Below the pieces are notes generated by a model. That model made no database searches. It saw only the letters and a list, made by a program, of their open reading frames with translations, and was not told the DNA's origin. A stretch of DNA of 64,000 nucleotides from Hoyosella levis (GTDB lineage Bacteria; Actinomycetota; Actinomycetes; Mycobacteriales; Mycobacteriaceae), in contig NZ_BQYM01000008.1 in the NCBI RefSeq assembly GCF_026008515.1, forward strand, positions 156,858 to 220,857, read 5' to 3'. Positions 33,544 through 41,816 of this stretch are shown piece after piece (positions within the stretch are counted from its first letter, which is position 1; the number at the start of each line of letters is the position of its first letter). The position numbers and the translations under genes are program-made.

Positions 33544-34949
33544 CCCCACGGGCAATGACCCTATCGAGCCTGGTGGACGAGCTGCGCGGCGGGCGGATCA
33601 CTGCCGTGGAGCATGTCACCGAGGTGCTGGGCCGCATCGAGGCGTTGCGTGGCTCGCCCTGGGAGAACCTTGTGGTGGGGTGGGACTTCCACGATCGGCT
33701 CGCCGCGCAGGCGCTCGAGCAAGCACGGGTGCTCGATGAGCAGCGCGCCAGCGGTGCGGCCACGGGCCCCTTGCACGGGGTGGCGGTGGTGGTGAAGGAC
33801 CTCATCGACGTGGCGGGCGTTCCCACTCGGTGCGGCAGCCTGGTGCGCGAGTTCGTGGAGCCCGCATCCGCGGATGCCGCGATCGTGCGGATGCTGCGCG
33901 AAGCGGGTGCGATCATCGTCGCCAAGACGCACATGCATGAGTTCGCCTACGGGCCCACGAGCGCGGTGAGCGCGGATGGTGCGGCCGCCAACCCGTGGGA
34001 TGCCAGGCGCATCACGGGTGGCTCCTCCTCGGGATCGGCAGCGCTGGTCGCCAAGGGTGTGGTTGCGCTGGCTATCGGCACGGACACTGGGTGCAGCGTG
34101 CGCGCCCCGGCCGCCTTGTGCGGCGTGGTGGGCGTGAAGCCGTCCTACGGCGCGCTGCCCCTCGATGGGGTGTTTCCGCTGGCCGAGTCGTTCGACCATG
34201 TGGGGTTCTTCACGCGGACGGGCGCCGACGCGCTGCTGGCCTGGGACGCGCTCGGTCTTGATCGTGCGGGGCTCGATGACGGGCCAGCTGGGGAACGGGT
34301 CGCTGGCTACCGGATCGGCCGTCTCGCGGGACCGGGCTGGCAGGTGCATGACGAGCGGGTACAGGCTGCCGTGGACGCCACCGCCGAGCAGCTCGCGAGC
34401 GCGGGCCATGATGTGGTGGATGTGCAGCTGGGCGAGGCGGACGAGCTCGTGGAGCTATATGGCATCATCACGGGCGCTCAGGCCCTGGCCACGCACGAGC
34501 GGGACCTCGAGTCGGTTCCTGACCGTTTCCAGCCCTTGACGCGGGAACGCTTGCGCGCCCAGCGCGGCCGGACAGCCAGCCAGTACATCCAGGCGATGCG
34601 TCGACTGCGGGAACTGCGCCTGCGGATCGACGAGCGCATGCGATCCGAGGGCATCGATCTGCTGCTCGCCGCCACGGTGCCGTTCCGCGCTCCCCTGATC
34701 GGCGTCGAGGATCTGGACGTCGATGGGTCGACGGTGCCGGTCCGCCCGGAGATCCTGCGGCTGTGCATACCGTTCAGCGTGCTTGGCTACTCCGTCGCCG
34801 CGATGCCCGGGCCCGCGCACGATGGCCCCGGACACGATGGCCGAGAGAGTGGCGGCCTCCCCGTGGGCGTGCAGCTCGCGGCGCTCCCCCGCACTGCCGC
34901 GCGCGCGCCGCTCACGATCGGCACGCAGGCACTCGGCGAGCAGGCGTGA
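33540..34949 (+). CDS. Amidase (amidase signature family)
   Basis: The 469 residues carry the Ser-cisSer-Lys triad: Lys in VVVKDLIDVAG, the glycine/serine-rich RRITGGSSSGSAALV region and the nucleophile-bearing GTDTGCSVRAPAAL, where most relatives have GGS rather than GCS. The overall plan is like AtzF/allophanate hydrolase-type and GatA-like amidases. It overlaps tyrA by 4 nt. The substrate is unknown; an amide or carbamate is likely. Confidence 0.88.
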   Translation: MTPRAMTLSSLVDELRGGRITAVEHVTEVLGRIEALRGSPWENLVVGWDFHDRLAAQALEQARVLDEQRASGAATGPLHGVAVVVKDLIDVAGVPTRCGSLVREFVEPASADAAIVRMLREAGAIIVAKTHMHEFAYGPTSAVSADGAAANPWDARRITGGSSSGSAALVAKGVVALAIGTDTGCSVRAPAALCGVVGVKPSYGALPLDGVFPLAESFDHVGFFTRTGADALLAWDALGLDRAGLDDGPAGERVAGYRIGRLAGPGWQVHDERVQAAVDATAEQLASAGHDVVDVQLGEADELVELYGIITGAQALATHERDLESVPDRFQPLTRERLRAQRGRTASQYIQAMRRLRELRLRIDERMRSEGIDLLLAATVPFRAPLIGVEDLDVDGSTVPVRPEILRLCIPFSVLGYSVAAMPGPAHDGPGHDGRESGGLPVGVQLAALPRTAARAPLTIGTQALGEQA

Positions 34950-34956
34950 GCAGCAG

Positions 34957-35544
34957 CTAGATCCGCTCCCCGAGCCCGGGGTAGTCGATCACGAAGCCGT
35001 CCCCATCAACAGTCACAGTGGCGCTCGCGACCGGCGAAATGACGTGGATGCCTTCTGGTCCGGCGCTGTAGGTGAGGGATTCCTCCCGGACGGTCAGGTC
35101 CGGGAGCGACACATACACCACCGAGACCTGCTCATCACCCGCCTCATGCTGCATGCCTAGGCGCCGGATGGGCAGTGCGTTGAAGAACGGGCTCAGGATC
35201 ACATCCACATCGAGCGCGCCCCCGAACCGTGAACGATTCGAGGTAGTGCCCTCGTGCACGGTCCAGTGGCCCTCCCGATCCCGCGACACCGACAGCACGC
35301 GCTCGCCCCTGGCCGTCGTGGTACGCAGCGACAAGCGTCGCGTGATGCCAGCATCGTCGGTCACGAGGTCGTAGGAAGCGCTGAAGCTCTCGTGATCCTC
35401 GCAGGTACCACCAATGAGTCGGCCCGACGCCTTGACGCGCCTGCCCGAGAGCTGGATGCGGGTGGATTCCATCCGCGGAGCCGAGGTGGACTTCCACGTC
35501 AGGACGGCAGGCCACGAAGTCGGCTCCGATACGGGGTTTGTCAC
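34957..35544 (-). CDS. Putative glycolipid-binding protein (DUF1089/PF06475 type)
   Basis: The 195 residues show the family's conserved run: STRIQLSGRRVKASGRLIG, SYDLVTDDAGITRRLSLRTT, SVSRDREGHWTVHEG and a closing strand VDGDGFVIDYPGLGERI. The fold is a beta-rich spot/START-like domain; glycolipid binding is a family label rather than proof. GTG 35544 was chosen because TACGGT lies exactly 7 nt upstream, implying a leaderless start. It converges on the amidase gene. Confidence 0.85.
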   Translation of the reverse strand: MTNPVSEPTSWPAVLTWKSTSAPRMESTRIQLSGRRVKASGRLIGGTCEDHESFSASYDLVTDDAGITRRLSLRTTTARGERVLSVSRDREGHWTVHEGTTSNRSRFGGALDVDVILSPFFNALPIRRLGMQHEAGDEQVSVVYVSLPDLTVREESLTYSAGPEGIHVISPVASATVTVDGDGFVIDYPGLGERI

Positions 35545-35551
35545 GCCTCCT

Positions 35552-35557
35552 ACCGTA
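35552..35557 (-). promoter_or_regulatory. -10 element of leaderless glycolipid-binding gene
   Basis: TACGGT on the minus strand is followed by AGGAGGC (7 nt) and then GTG 35544. The AGGAGG is too close to the start to work as a normal ribosome site. Confidence 0.45.
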
Positions 35558-35671
35558 TGAAGCACCGGGGCCTCGCGCAACGGAACGTGGGGATTCACCG
35601 CGTGGCCGCGAGCCTCGCCGAGGGCGGAGCGGCCACAAAGCCGAGGGCGGCGCGGCCACAAACTGGCCGTA

Positions 35672-35709
35672 GAAACCCAATCGCCCCCGCACGAGTGCGG
35701 GGGCGATTG
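35672..35709 (-). terminator. Terminator after tRNA-Arg(ACG)
   Basis: The 14-bp perfect stem CAATCGCCCCCGCA / TGCGGGGGCGATTG has a short CGAG loop and is followed on the minus strand by GGTTTCT. Confidence 0.8.
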
Positions 35710-35726
35710 CTGTCTCAACCAAGACG

Positions 35727-35799
35727 TGCGCTCGAAGGGATTCGAACCCCTAACCTTCTGATCCGTAGTCAGATGCTCTATCCGTTGAGCTACGAGCGC
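35727..35799 (-). tRNA. tRNA-Arg (anticodon ACG)
   Basis: Acceptor GCGCTCG pairs with CGAGCGC. The loop CTACGGA gives ACG, the TadA substrate anticodon. The T arm has GGTTCGAATCC. Confidence 0.95.
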
Positions 35800-35834
35800 G
35801 AGCTTATTTTCTTGTACTACCGGAACCCCGGTGG

Positions 35835-35923
35835 CGGAGGCGAGAGGATTTGAACCTCCGGTTCCCTTTGGGGGGAACAACTCATTAGCAGTGAGCCCCA
35901 TTCGGCCGCTCTGGCACGCCTCC
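35835..35923 (-). tRNA. tRNA-Ser (anticodon GCT)
   Basis: Acceptor GGAGGCG pairs with CGCCTCC. The loop CTGCTAA gives GCT. It has a long variable arm and GGTTCAAATCC. A TAGTCT -10 candidate lies at 35951-35956, 27 bp upstream. Confidence 0.94.
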
Positions 35924-35971
35924 CTGGACCCTTTGCGTCGGGCATCGGCAAGACTACACACGTCTGCAGTA

Positions 35972-35983
35972 GTTTTGCAAAAC
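35972..35983. repeat. Perfect 12-bp palindrome GTTTTGCAAAAC
   Basis: The palindrome sits in an AT-rich patch between the dienelactone-hydrolase-like gene and tRNA-Ser(GCT), about 16 bp upstream of the tRNA -10 candidate. It could be an operator or part of a terminator for the upstream gene; neither is proven. Confidence 0.5.
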
Positions 35984-36006
35984 CACAGGCAGGCGGCGTG
36001 GCGACG

Positions 36007-36750
36007 TCAGCGGAGATAGCTGTCGAACCACTCGAACATGTGCTGCTTGGCAGCGGTGACGGCGGTCTCGGTATCCGCGGGCTCCGCGTCGGGCACATCG
36101 TCGACGTCGTGCCAGGACCAGGTGCCAAAACCATCGTCGGGCCGATGGGCGAGGCCTGGATAGCTGACGAGGAGCGTCGCGACGGGAGCGCGCAGGGCCG
36201 CGTTGCGCAACGCGTTCACCGAGTCCGGCGGTGTCTTCGGATCGTCCTCGCCGAAGATGCCGAGCCACGGCGTGCGCAGGGAATGCACCGTCTCGAGCAA
36301 GGGCGTGGCTTCCGGCGCGAGCGCGCGCTCGATGCCATGCGGCGCGACGCTGATCGCCGCGCCATAGGGGCGCTGGGTGGCGACTATCGCGGCGGCGGTG
36401 CCCGCGCTGTCGAAGCCGATGATCCCGACGCTGTCCGCATTGACCTCGTGGTCGACCAACCAGTCGCGGGCGGCATCTGCGTCGTCGAACAGCTCCGCGC
36501 CGAAGACAGGATCGATTTGGTCCTCGGGCTGGCGATGGAACAGGTGCGGGGCCGCGATGAGCCAGCCCTCGTCAGCGAGCTCGTGCATCAGCTGCAGCAA
36601 GGGCTCGTGGAAATCACGCATCTCGTGGAGGAAGACGATTCCGCCACGCGGTTGCGACTCGGGCGCGATGACGGTGAGCGGCACATGGGTGGATGCATCC
36701 GGCAGGGCCGCGTACTCCTGCCGGGCTCGTGACGTGTGAATTCCCGACAT
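36007..36750 (-). CDS. Dienelactone hydrolase family protein with Asp at the nucleophile position
   Basis: The 247 residues follow the dienelactone hydrolase fold: IVFLHEMRDFHEPLLQLMHE, GWLIAAPHLFHR, ADAARDWLVD and PGLAHRPDDGF with the catalytic His. The nucleophile elbow, usually G-x-C-x-G-G, reads GFDSAGT, so the Cys is replaced by Asp. It may be a changed or inactive enzyme, or use Asp as haloalkane dehalogenases do. ATG 36750 has GGGAGAG upstream. It is divergent from pat. Confidence 0.8.
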   Translation of the reverse strand: MSGIHTSRARQEYAALPDASTHVPLTVIAPESQPRGGIVFLHEMRDFHEPLLQLMHELADEGWLIAAPHLFHRQPEDQIDPVFGAELFDDADAARDWLVDHEVNADSVGIIGFDSAGTAAAIVATQRPYGAAISVAPHGIERALAPEATPLLETVHSLRTPWLGIFGEDDPKTPPDSVNALRNAALRAPVATLLVSYPGLAHRPDDGFGTWSWHDVDDVPDAEPADTETAVTAAKQHMFEWFDSYLR

Positions 36751-36799
36751 AGGTTCTACTCTCCCACTCCTCGTCCTGATTTTCGAGGCCTGGAACGAC

Positions 36800-36805
36800 T
36801 ATTCT
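36800..36805 (+). promoter_or_regulatory. -10 element of leaderless pat promoter
   Basis: TATTCT is followed by 7 nt and then GTG 36813. Confidence 0.45.
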
Positions 36806-36812
36806 CGCGCAG

Positions 36813-37931
36813 GTGACCACTTCGCCCGTAGATCCTGCCAACGACCCCTTCGCCCACGTCCAGCTGCGCCCTGACCTCGGGACGCTGCCGATGTATGTGC
36901 CGGGAAAGTCGTGGCCGGGAGCGCTGAAGCTGGCGAGCAACGAGACCTCGCCGGGTCCGCTGCCCAGCGTGGTGGGGGCGATCGCGGCCGCCGCGCAGGG
37001 GGTCAATCGGTATCCGGATAATGGCGCGATGGCCGTCCGGGAAGCGCTGGCCGCCCGCCTCGGGGTGGGGGTCGAGCAGGTCGCCGTGGGATGCGGGTCG
37101 GTGAGCCTGTGCCAGCAGCTCGTCCTCGCCACATGCTCGCCGGGCGATGAGGTCCTGTTCGCCTGGCGCTCGTTCGAGGCGTACCCGCTGGTCGCGCTAG
37201 TCGCGGGGGCAGTCCCGGTCCGCGTGCCCCTCGATGCTGGGCATACGCATGATCTTGATGCGATGCTGGCCGCGATCACGGATCGCACGAGGCTCGTGAT
37301 GGTGTGCAATCCGAACAATCCCACCGGCACCGCGATGGGACGGAGCGAGCTCGAGCGCTTCCTCGACGCCGTTCCGCGCAATGTGCTCGTGGTGCTCGAT
37401 GAGGCATACGTCGAGTACCTGCGCGCCGAGGACTTCGGCGAGGGGGACCTGCCAGATGGGGTCGCGCTGGGCCGAAGCCGCGCGAACGTGCTGGTGCTGC
37501 GCACGTTCTCCAAGGCGTACGGGCTCGCGGGCCTGCGCATCGGGTACGCGGTCGGCTCCCCCGAGGTGATCGCCACGGTCAGCAAGGTCTACATCCCGTT
37601 CAGCGTGAACAGCCTGGCGCAAGCAGCAGCGCTGGCCTCCCTCGACGTCGAGGCCGAGTTGCTCGAGCGCACCGAGGTCGTGGTGGCCGAGCGCGGGAGG
37701 GTGCGCGATACCTTGCTCACGGCTGGCTACACCGTGCCCGAGACCCATGCGAACTTCGTCTGGCTGGATCTCGGCGTCAACACGACCGAGTTCTCGACGC
37801 GCTGCGCCGAGGCCGGGGTGCTGGTGCGTCCGTTCGCCGGGGAGGGCGTCCGGGTCACTATCGGCGATGCGTACGAGAACGACCAGTTCCTCGATTTCGC
37901 GCTCAGCGACGCGGCAACCCGGCTGGCGTAG
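36813..37931 (+). CDS. pat: Aromatic aminotransferase Pat (HisC2-like)
   Basis: This is a PLP-dependent class I aminotransferase of the HisC family, likely active on phenylpyruvate or 4-hydroxyphenylpyruvate, as for M. tuberculosis HisC2 (Rv3772). The 372 residues include KLASNETSPGPLPSV, NRYPDNGA, VCNPNNPTGTAMGR and the PLP lysine in RTFSKAYGLAGLRIG. The true histidine HisC is normally in a his operon, absent here. tyrA lies 3 kb away, so both steps of tyrosine synthesis may be local. The GTG start is predicted leaderless. Confidence 0.88.
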   Translation: MTTSPVDPANDPFAHVQLRPDLGTLPMYVPGKSWPGALKLASNETSPGPLPSVVGAIAAAAQGVNRYPDNGAMAVREALAARLGVGVEQVAVGCGSVSLCQQLVLATCSPGDEVLFAWRSFEAYPLVALVAGAVPVRVPLDAGHTHDLDAMLAAITDRTRLVMVCNPNNPTGTAMGRSELERFLDAVPRNVLVVLDEAYVEYLRAEDFGEGDLPDGVALGRSRANVLVLRTFSKAYGLAGLRIGYAVGSPEVIATVSKVYIPFSVNSLAQAAALASLDVEAELLERTEVVVAERGRVRDTLLTAGYTVPETHANFVWLDLGVNTTEFSTRCAEAGVLVRPFAGEGVRVTIGDAYENDQFLDFALSDAATRLA

Positions 37932-37944
37932 CTCGCGCGGCTGT

Positions 37945-37965
37945 CGGCGAGGGGCGTTCTCGCCG
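37945..37965 (+). terminator. Short hairpin after pat
   Basis: CGGCGAG and CTCGCCG form a 7-bp stem with a 7-nt loop 14 nt after the pat stop codon. There is no T tract, so termination is uncertain. Confidence 0.4.
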
Positions 37966-38094
37966 CGATGCTGTGCCGGATAGTGATGCAACCGTGACGC
38001 GATGGTTGCCCCCCGATCTGGCGGCAGCCTCCACACTGGTTGCAGTGAAACCCGCAAGCGCACCGAACTAGAGGGCTGGTCGAGGAGGCATGGA

Positions 38095-39741
38095 ATGAGC
38101 GTGCTCCGTCATGCAGCCGCCCTAGCGATGACCGCGCTAGCGTTGCCGATGCTCGCCGCGCCCGCCGCCATCGCTGGCCACCCCGATGACGTCGAGGTTC
38201 GCATCCTCTCGATCGGTGACCTGCGCAGCGCCCTCGAACCGCTCGGCGGCGAGGCCGGGACGGTCCTGCAATCCGACGGTTCCCGCATCGACGCGGGCGG
38301 CGCCGCGCACCTCGGCACCTACCTCGACCAGTTGCGCCGCCAGGCGGGCCGCTCCCTGTTCCTCTCCGCGGGCAATAACGTCGCCGCGCCGGACGAACCA
38401 AGCCGCACCGCGGTGCTCCGACACGAGCCCGTCATCGAAATGCTTGACTCCTGGGGCCTCGATGCCTCGGCGATCGGCGCCACCGAGCTCGCTGAGGGTG
38501 TTCCCGAGCTGCTGCGCAAGGCGGACGGTGGCTGCCACCTCGATGACGAGTGCGATGAGCAAACAACCTTCGATGGCGCATCGTTTCCCATGGTCAGCTC
38601 GAACATCTACGGGCCCACCCACACCCCGTTGACGGCACCGTTCACCATCCGCCACGTCGACGGCACCCCCGTCGGCATCATTGGCGCGACCATCCACGAT
38701 GATGCGGGACCGGGATACACGCTCGCTTCCGAGCGCGAGACCATCACCAACGCCACCGAAGCACTCGAGGGGCTCGATGTCGCCGCGATGATCCTGCTCG
38801 TCAACAGCCCCGACCTCCCCGAGGCACCCGGCGGCCCCAGCGACTGCGGCGCCGGCAACACCGCGGCGCATGACCTAGCCGCCACGGCGCCACCCCAGAT
38901 CGACCTCGTCATGACCAGCGGCGCGCGCCCCTACACATGCCTCGTGCGGGACCCGGCCGGGAACGACCGCCCGCTGCTCGCCGCGGGATCGCACGGCCGC
39001 ACCATCGCCGTTGCAGACCTCGTGATCGACGCCGCGACCGGCGATGTGCAGCGCGACCGGGTGAGCGTGTTCAACCAGATCGTCACCCGCGATATCGATG
39101 CTGCCGACGAGGTCACCGCGACGCTCGATGCTGTTGAGTCCACGATCGGCGAGGCAGCGCGCACGCCCGTGGGGACACTCACCCAGCAAGCTCCCAAGCC
39201 AGTCTCCGCAGCAACCGAGAGCCCCCTCGGAAGGCTCATCGCCGATGCTGCGATCTACTCCCACAACGGGCGCACCAACGACTCCCCGGCCGTAGCCGCG
39301 CTGATCCACCCCGACTTCCTGCGCCAGGACCTCAGCGAGACCGTCACCCACGGAGATATCTTCGCCGCCGTGGACAACACCCCGCTCGCCACCATCGACA
39401 TCTCCGGCGACACCCTCGCGCGACTGCTCGAGCAGCAGTTCCAGGACGACCGCGCCACGCTGCTCCAGCCCTCGGCCGCGCTCGCCTACACCATCGACGA
39501 GGCCGCCCCGATCGGCTCGCGGGTCAGCGCCATCACCATCAACGCGGAGTCGGTGCAACCCGGACTGGAATACCGAATCGTCATCGACCCCGCGCTCACC
39601 AGCCCAGGCAGCGGCTTCACCGCCCTCGACGACGTCACCACCGAGACCACCATCCGCGGCGCCAGCGCTCTGCGCACCTACATCGCCGCCCACACCCCCG
39701 CGCCCGTCGACGAGCGAGACCGCATCACTCGGACGGGGTAG
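38095..39741 (+). CDS. Secreted 5'-nucleotidase-like protein with degenerate metal site
   Basis: The 548 residues start with a Sec signal ending about AAIAG and follow the metallophosphatase plus 5'-nucleotidase C-terminal domain layout (VGTLTQQAPKPV, ATESPLGRLIADAAI, LLEQQF). Every metallophosphatase motif is altered: NDFHG reads GDLRS, GDxxG reads GNNVA, GNHEFD reads GATELA and GHxH reads SGARP. The C-terminal substrate loop NxGGIR is also lost. ATG 38095 has GGAGG 6 nt upstream. It is probably a non-catalytic exported protein; nucleotide binding is possible but untested. Confidence 0.85.
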   Translation: MSVLRHAAALAMTALALPMLAAPAAIAGHPDDVEVRILSIGDLRSALEPLGGEAGTVLQSDGSRIDAGGAAHLGTYLDQLRRQAGRSLFLSAGNNVAAPDEPSRTAVLRHEPVIEMLDSWGLDASAIGATELAEGVPELLRKADGGCHLDDECDEQTTFDGASFPMVSSNIYGPTHTPLTAPFTIRHVDGTPVGIIGATIHDDAGPGYTLASERETITNATEALEGLDVAAMILLVNSPDLPEAPGGPSDCGAGNTAAHDLAATAPPQIDLVMTSGARPYTCLVRDPAGNDRPLLAAGSHGRTIAVADLVIDAATGDVQRDRVSVFNQIVTRDIDAADEVTATLDAVESTIGEAARTPVGTLTQQAPKPVSAATESPLGRLIADAAIYSHNGRTNDSPAVAALIHPDFLRQDLSETVTHGDIFAAVDNTPLATIDISGDTLARLLEQQFQDDRATLLQPSAALAYTIDEAAPIGSRVSAITINAESVQPGLEYRIVIDPALTSPGSGFTALDDVTTETTIRGASALRTYIAAHTPAPVDERDRITRTG

Positions 39742-39822
39742 GCGGTGCGTGCGGGCTCGGGTGCCTCGCGTGGCGGGCGCTCTTCCCGTGCCACCCCAGC
39801 CACTCGTGCCACCCATAGCTGG

Positions 39823-39911
39823 TTCCCGCCACCTCTAGCGATTGCGACCACGGAAATATCGGTGGCAGCTCCGCGCGAACGGTGGCAGACAGCCGCGAAG
39901 GGTGGCGGGAA
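39823..39911. repeat. Long-range inverted repeat TTCCCGCCACC
   Basis: TTCCCGCCACC at 39823-39833 pairs perfectly with GGTGGCGGGAA at 39901-39911. The 67-bp interior carries two more GGTGGCAG units. It fills the gap between the convergent nucleotidase-like gene and tRNA-Ser(TGA). Confidence 0.6.
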
Positions 39912-39966
39912 TGTACCCCGGGGGCGAAACTACTCCGCCAGCCGCCGCCACACTCCCCCGCCAACC

Positions 39967-40000
39967 AAAATGCCCTGACCTGCATCAACAGGTCAGGGCA
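39967..40000 (-). terminator. Rho-independent terminator after tRNA-Ser(TGA)
   Basis: The 12-bp perfect stem TGCCCTGACCTG / CAGGTCAGGGCA with a 6-nt loop is followed on the minus strand by TTTT. Confidence 0.93.
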
Positions 40001-40005
40001 TGGAG

Positions 40006-40091
40006 CGGAAGCGGAGGGATTTGAACCCCCGGTCGCTGTTAACGACGCTCGCTTTCAAGGCGAGTGCATTCGGCCGCTCTGCCACGCTTCC
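40006..40091 (-). tRNA. tRNA-Ser (anticodon TGA)
   Basis: Acceptor GGAAGCG pairs with CGCTTCC. The loop CTTGAAA gives TGA. It has a long variable arm and GGTTCAAATCC. Confidence 0.95.
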
Positions 40092-40133
40092 GTAGGCGAT
40101 CCTATCGAACTGGTGGGAGCGGGGGCGAATCGT

Positions 40134-40622
40134 TCAGTCGTCGCCGTGTTGCTTGGCAATGACGTGGTTGTCGATCTTCTCGAAGATGTGGGCGAGCGAG
40201 TCGAGCTCGGTGTCGTCGAGGAGGTCGATGAAGTAGGAGCGCACGCTCGCGACGTGGTTGCGGGCCGCTTTCTTGAGTGCCTGGCGGCCCGCATCGGTGA
40301 TGTAGGCGCACACTCCGCGCCCGTCCTCGGAGCAGGCCTCGCGCCGGATGAGGCCGACCGATTCCATGCGACGCGCCTGGTGGGTGAGCTTGCTGCGGGA
40401 GGCGACAATGCCGTCGGCGATCTCGCTCATGCGGAGCGCGCCGTTCGGTGATTCGGAAAGCAGCACGAGGATGCGGTAGTCAGCGATGGAGAGGGAATCA
40501 CTGGTGGCGAGGTCACGGTTGAGGAGGCCGATGAGGCGCTGGCTGCCGTCTATGAAGGCGCGCCAGGCTCGTTGCTCGTTGGCATTGAGCCATTCGAAGC
40601 CACTATTGTCACTGTCCCCCAT
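40134..40622 (-). CDS. MarR family transcriptional regulator
   Basis: The 162 residues have the MarR winged helix: SIADYRILVLLSESPNGALR, MSEIADGIVASRSKLTHQARR as recognition region (quoted in part) and the wing GLIRREACSEDGRGVCAYIT. A C-terminal dimerisation helix follows. It is divergent from the quinone reductase gene with 132 bp between, a usual arrangement for control by a redox or phenolic signal. Two Cys (EACSEDGRGVC) flank the wing and could sense oxidants, which is inference. Confidence 0.88.
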   Translation of the reverse strand: MGDSDNSGFEWLNANEQRAWRAFIDGSQRLIGLLNRDLATSDSLSIADYRILVLLSESPNGALRMSEIADGIVASRSKLTHQARRMESVGLIRREACSEDGRGVCAYITDAGRQALKKAARNHVASVRSYFIDLLDDTELDSLAHIFEKIDNHVIAKQHGDD

Positions 40623-40741
40623 GGATCCCGCGTCCTCTCATTGATTCGTCCTGCGTGACACGTAAGAGAATAGTCATACCGCATAGGGACCCGCGTAATG
40701 GCTTACCGGTGAAGGACGCGCCGTCGCGCCTGCCGGGCGAC

Positions 40742-40747
40742 TACCCT
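40742..40747 (+). promoter_or_regulatory. -10 element of leaderless quinone reductase promoter
   Basis: TACCCT is followed by 7 nt and then ATG 40755. The spacing favours this ATG over the in-frame ATG at 40749. Confidence 0.5.
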
Positions 40748-40754
40748 CATGATC

Positions 40755-41753
40755 ATGCGTGCGATCACTATGTCCCGGCCCGGCGGTCCAGATGTCTTGC
40801 AGTGGGCGCGCGTGCCCGATGCGCGCCCGGAGCGTGGCGAAGTGCTGCTGCGGGTCGCGGCGACAGCGGTGAACCGGGCTGATCTGTTGCAGCGCGCGGG
40901 GCATTATCCGCCGCCCGAGGGAGCAAGCCCGATCCTCGGCCTCGAGTGCTCGGGCACGATCGTGGAGCTTGGCGAGGGCGTGCAGGGCTGGCGTGTCGGC
41001 GATGATGTGTGCGCGCTGCTCTCCGGCGGCGGCTACGCGGAGTTCGTGGCCGTTCCCGAGGCCCAGCTGATGCGCGTGCCCAAGGGCGTGGACCTGTACT
41101 CGGCGGCGAGCTTGCCGGAGGCTGCGTGCACGGTGTGGTCGAACCTCGGGATGCGCGCCGGCATGCACCGGGGCCAGACGCTGCTCATCCATGGCGGGGC
41201 GAGTGGCATCGGCACGCATGCGATCCAGGTGGCGCGCACGATGAACGTGCGGGTCGCGGTGACGGCCGGTTCCGCGGAGAAGCTTGCACTGTGCCGCGAG
41301 CTCGGTGCCCGCTACGTCATCAATTACAAGGAAGACGATTTCGTCGCCGAGATGGCCTATTACACAAAGGAATTCTCCCACCCGGGCGCGGATATCATCC
41401 TCGACATCATGGGCGCGAAGTATCTGGACCGGAATATCGATGCGCTGGGCATGGACGGGAAGATCGTCATCATCGGCCTGCAGGGCGGCCGCCGCGCGGA
41501 GATCGACCTAGCGAAGCTGCTGGCGAAGCGGGCCACGCTGACGGCAACGAACTTGCGGGGCCGCCCGGTGATGGGCGAGTCGAGCAAGGAGCAGATCATC
41601 CGGGAGACCGTTCGCTGCGTGTGGCCGATGATCGAGGCCGGGCTGGTGCGCCCAGTGATCCATGACGAGCTGCCGGTCACCGACGCGGCCAAGGCGCACG
41701 AGCTGCTCGATTCCGGGAACGTCGCGGGCAAGGTGCTGCTGCGCGTGAGCTGA
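40755..41753 (+). CDS. NAD(P)H-quinone oxidoreductase (PIG3-like, MDR family)
   Basis: The 332 residues match zeta-crystallin/TP53I3-type quinone reductases: AITMSRPGGPDVLQW, AVNRADLLQRAGHYPPP, GLECSGTIVELGEG and the nucleotide-binding IHGGASGIGTHAIQVAR. The Cys/His ligands of zinc alcohol dehydrogenases are absent, as expected for this subgroup. It reduces quinones with NADPH. It is divergent from a MarR regulator that may control it. The ATG 40755 start is set by the leaderless -10 rule. Confidence 0.9.
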   Translation: MRAITMSRPGGPDVLQWARVPDARPERGEVLLRVAATAVNRADLLQRAGHYPPPEGASPILGLECSGTIVELGEGVQGWRVGDDVCALLSGGGYAEFVAVPEAQLMRVPKGVDLYSAASLPEAACTVWSNLGMRAGMHRGQTLLIHGGASGIGTHAIQVARTMNVRVAVTAGSAEKLALCRELGARYVINYKEDDFVAEMAYYTKEFSHPGADIILDIMGAKYLDRNIDALGMDGKIVIIGLQGGRRAEIDLAKLLAKRATLTATNLRGRPVMGESSKEQIIRETVRCVWPMIEAGLVRPVIHDELPVTDAAKAHELLDSGNVAGKVLLRVS

Positions 41754-41816
41754 CACGCTGGCCGACTATTGCTGGCCGATTAGCGCGGGCGGGGCCGCGA
41801 CCGCATCATGGTATGC

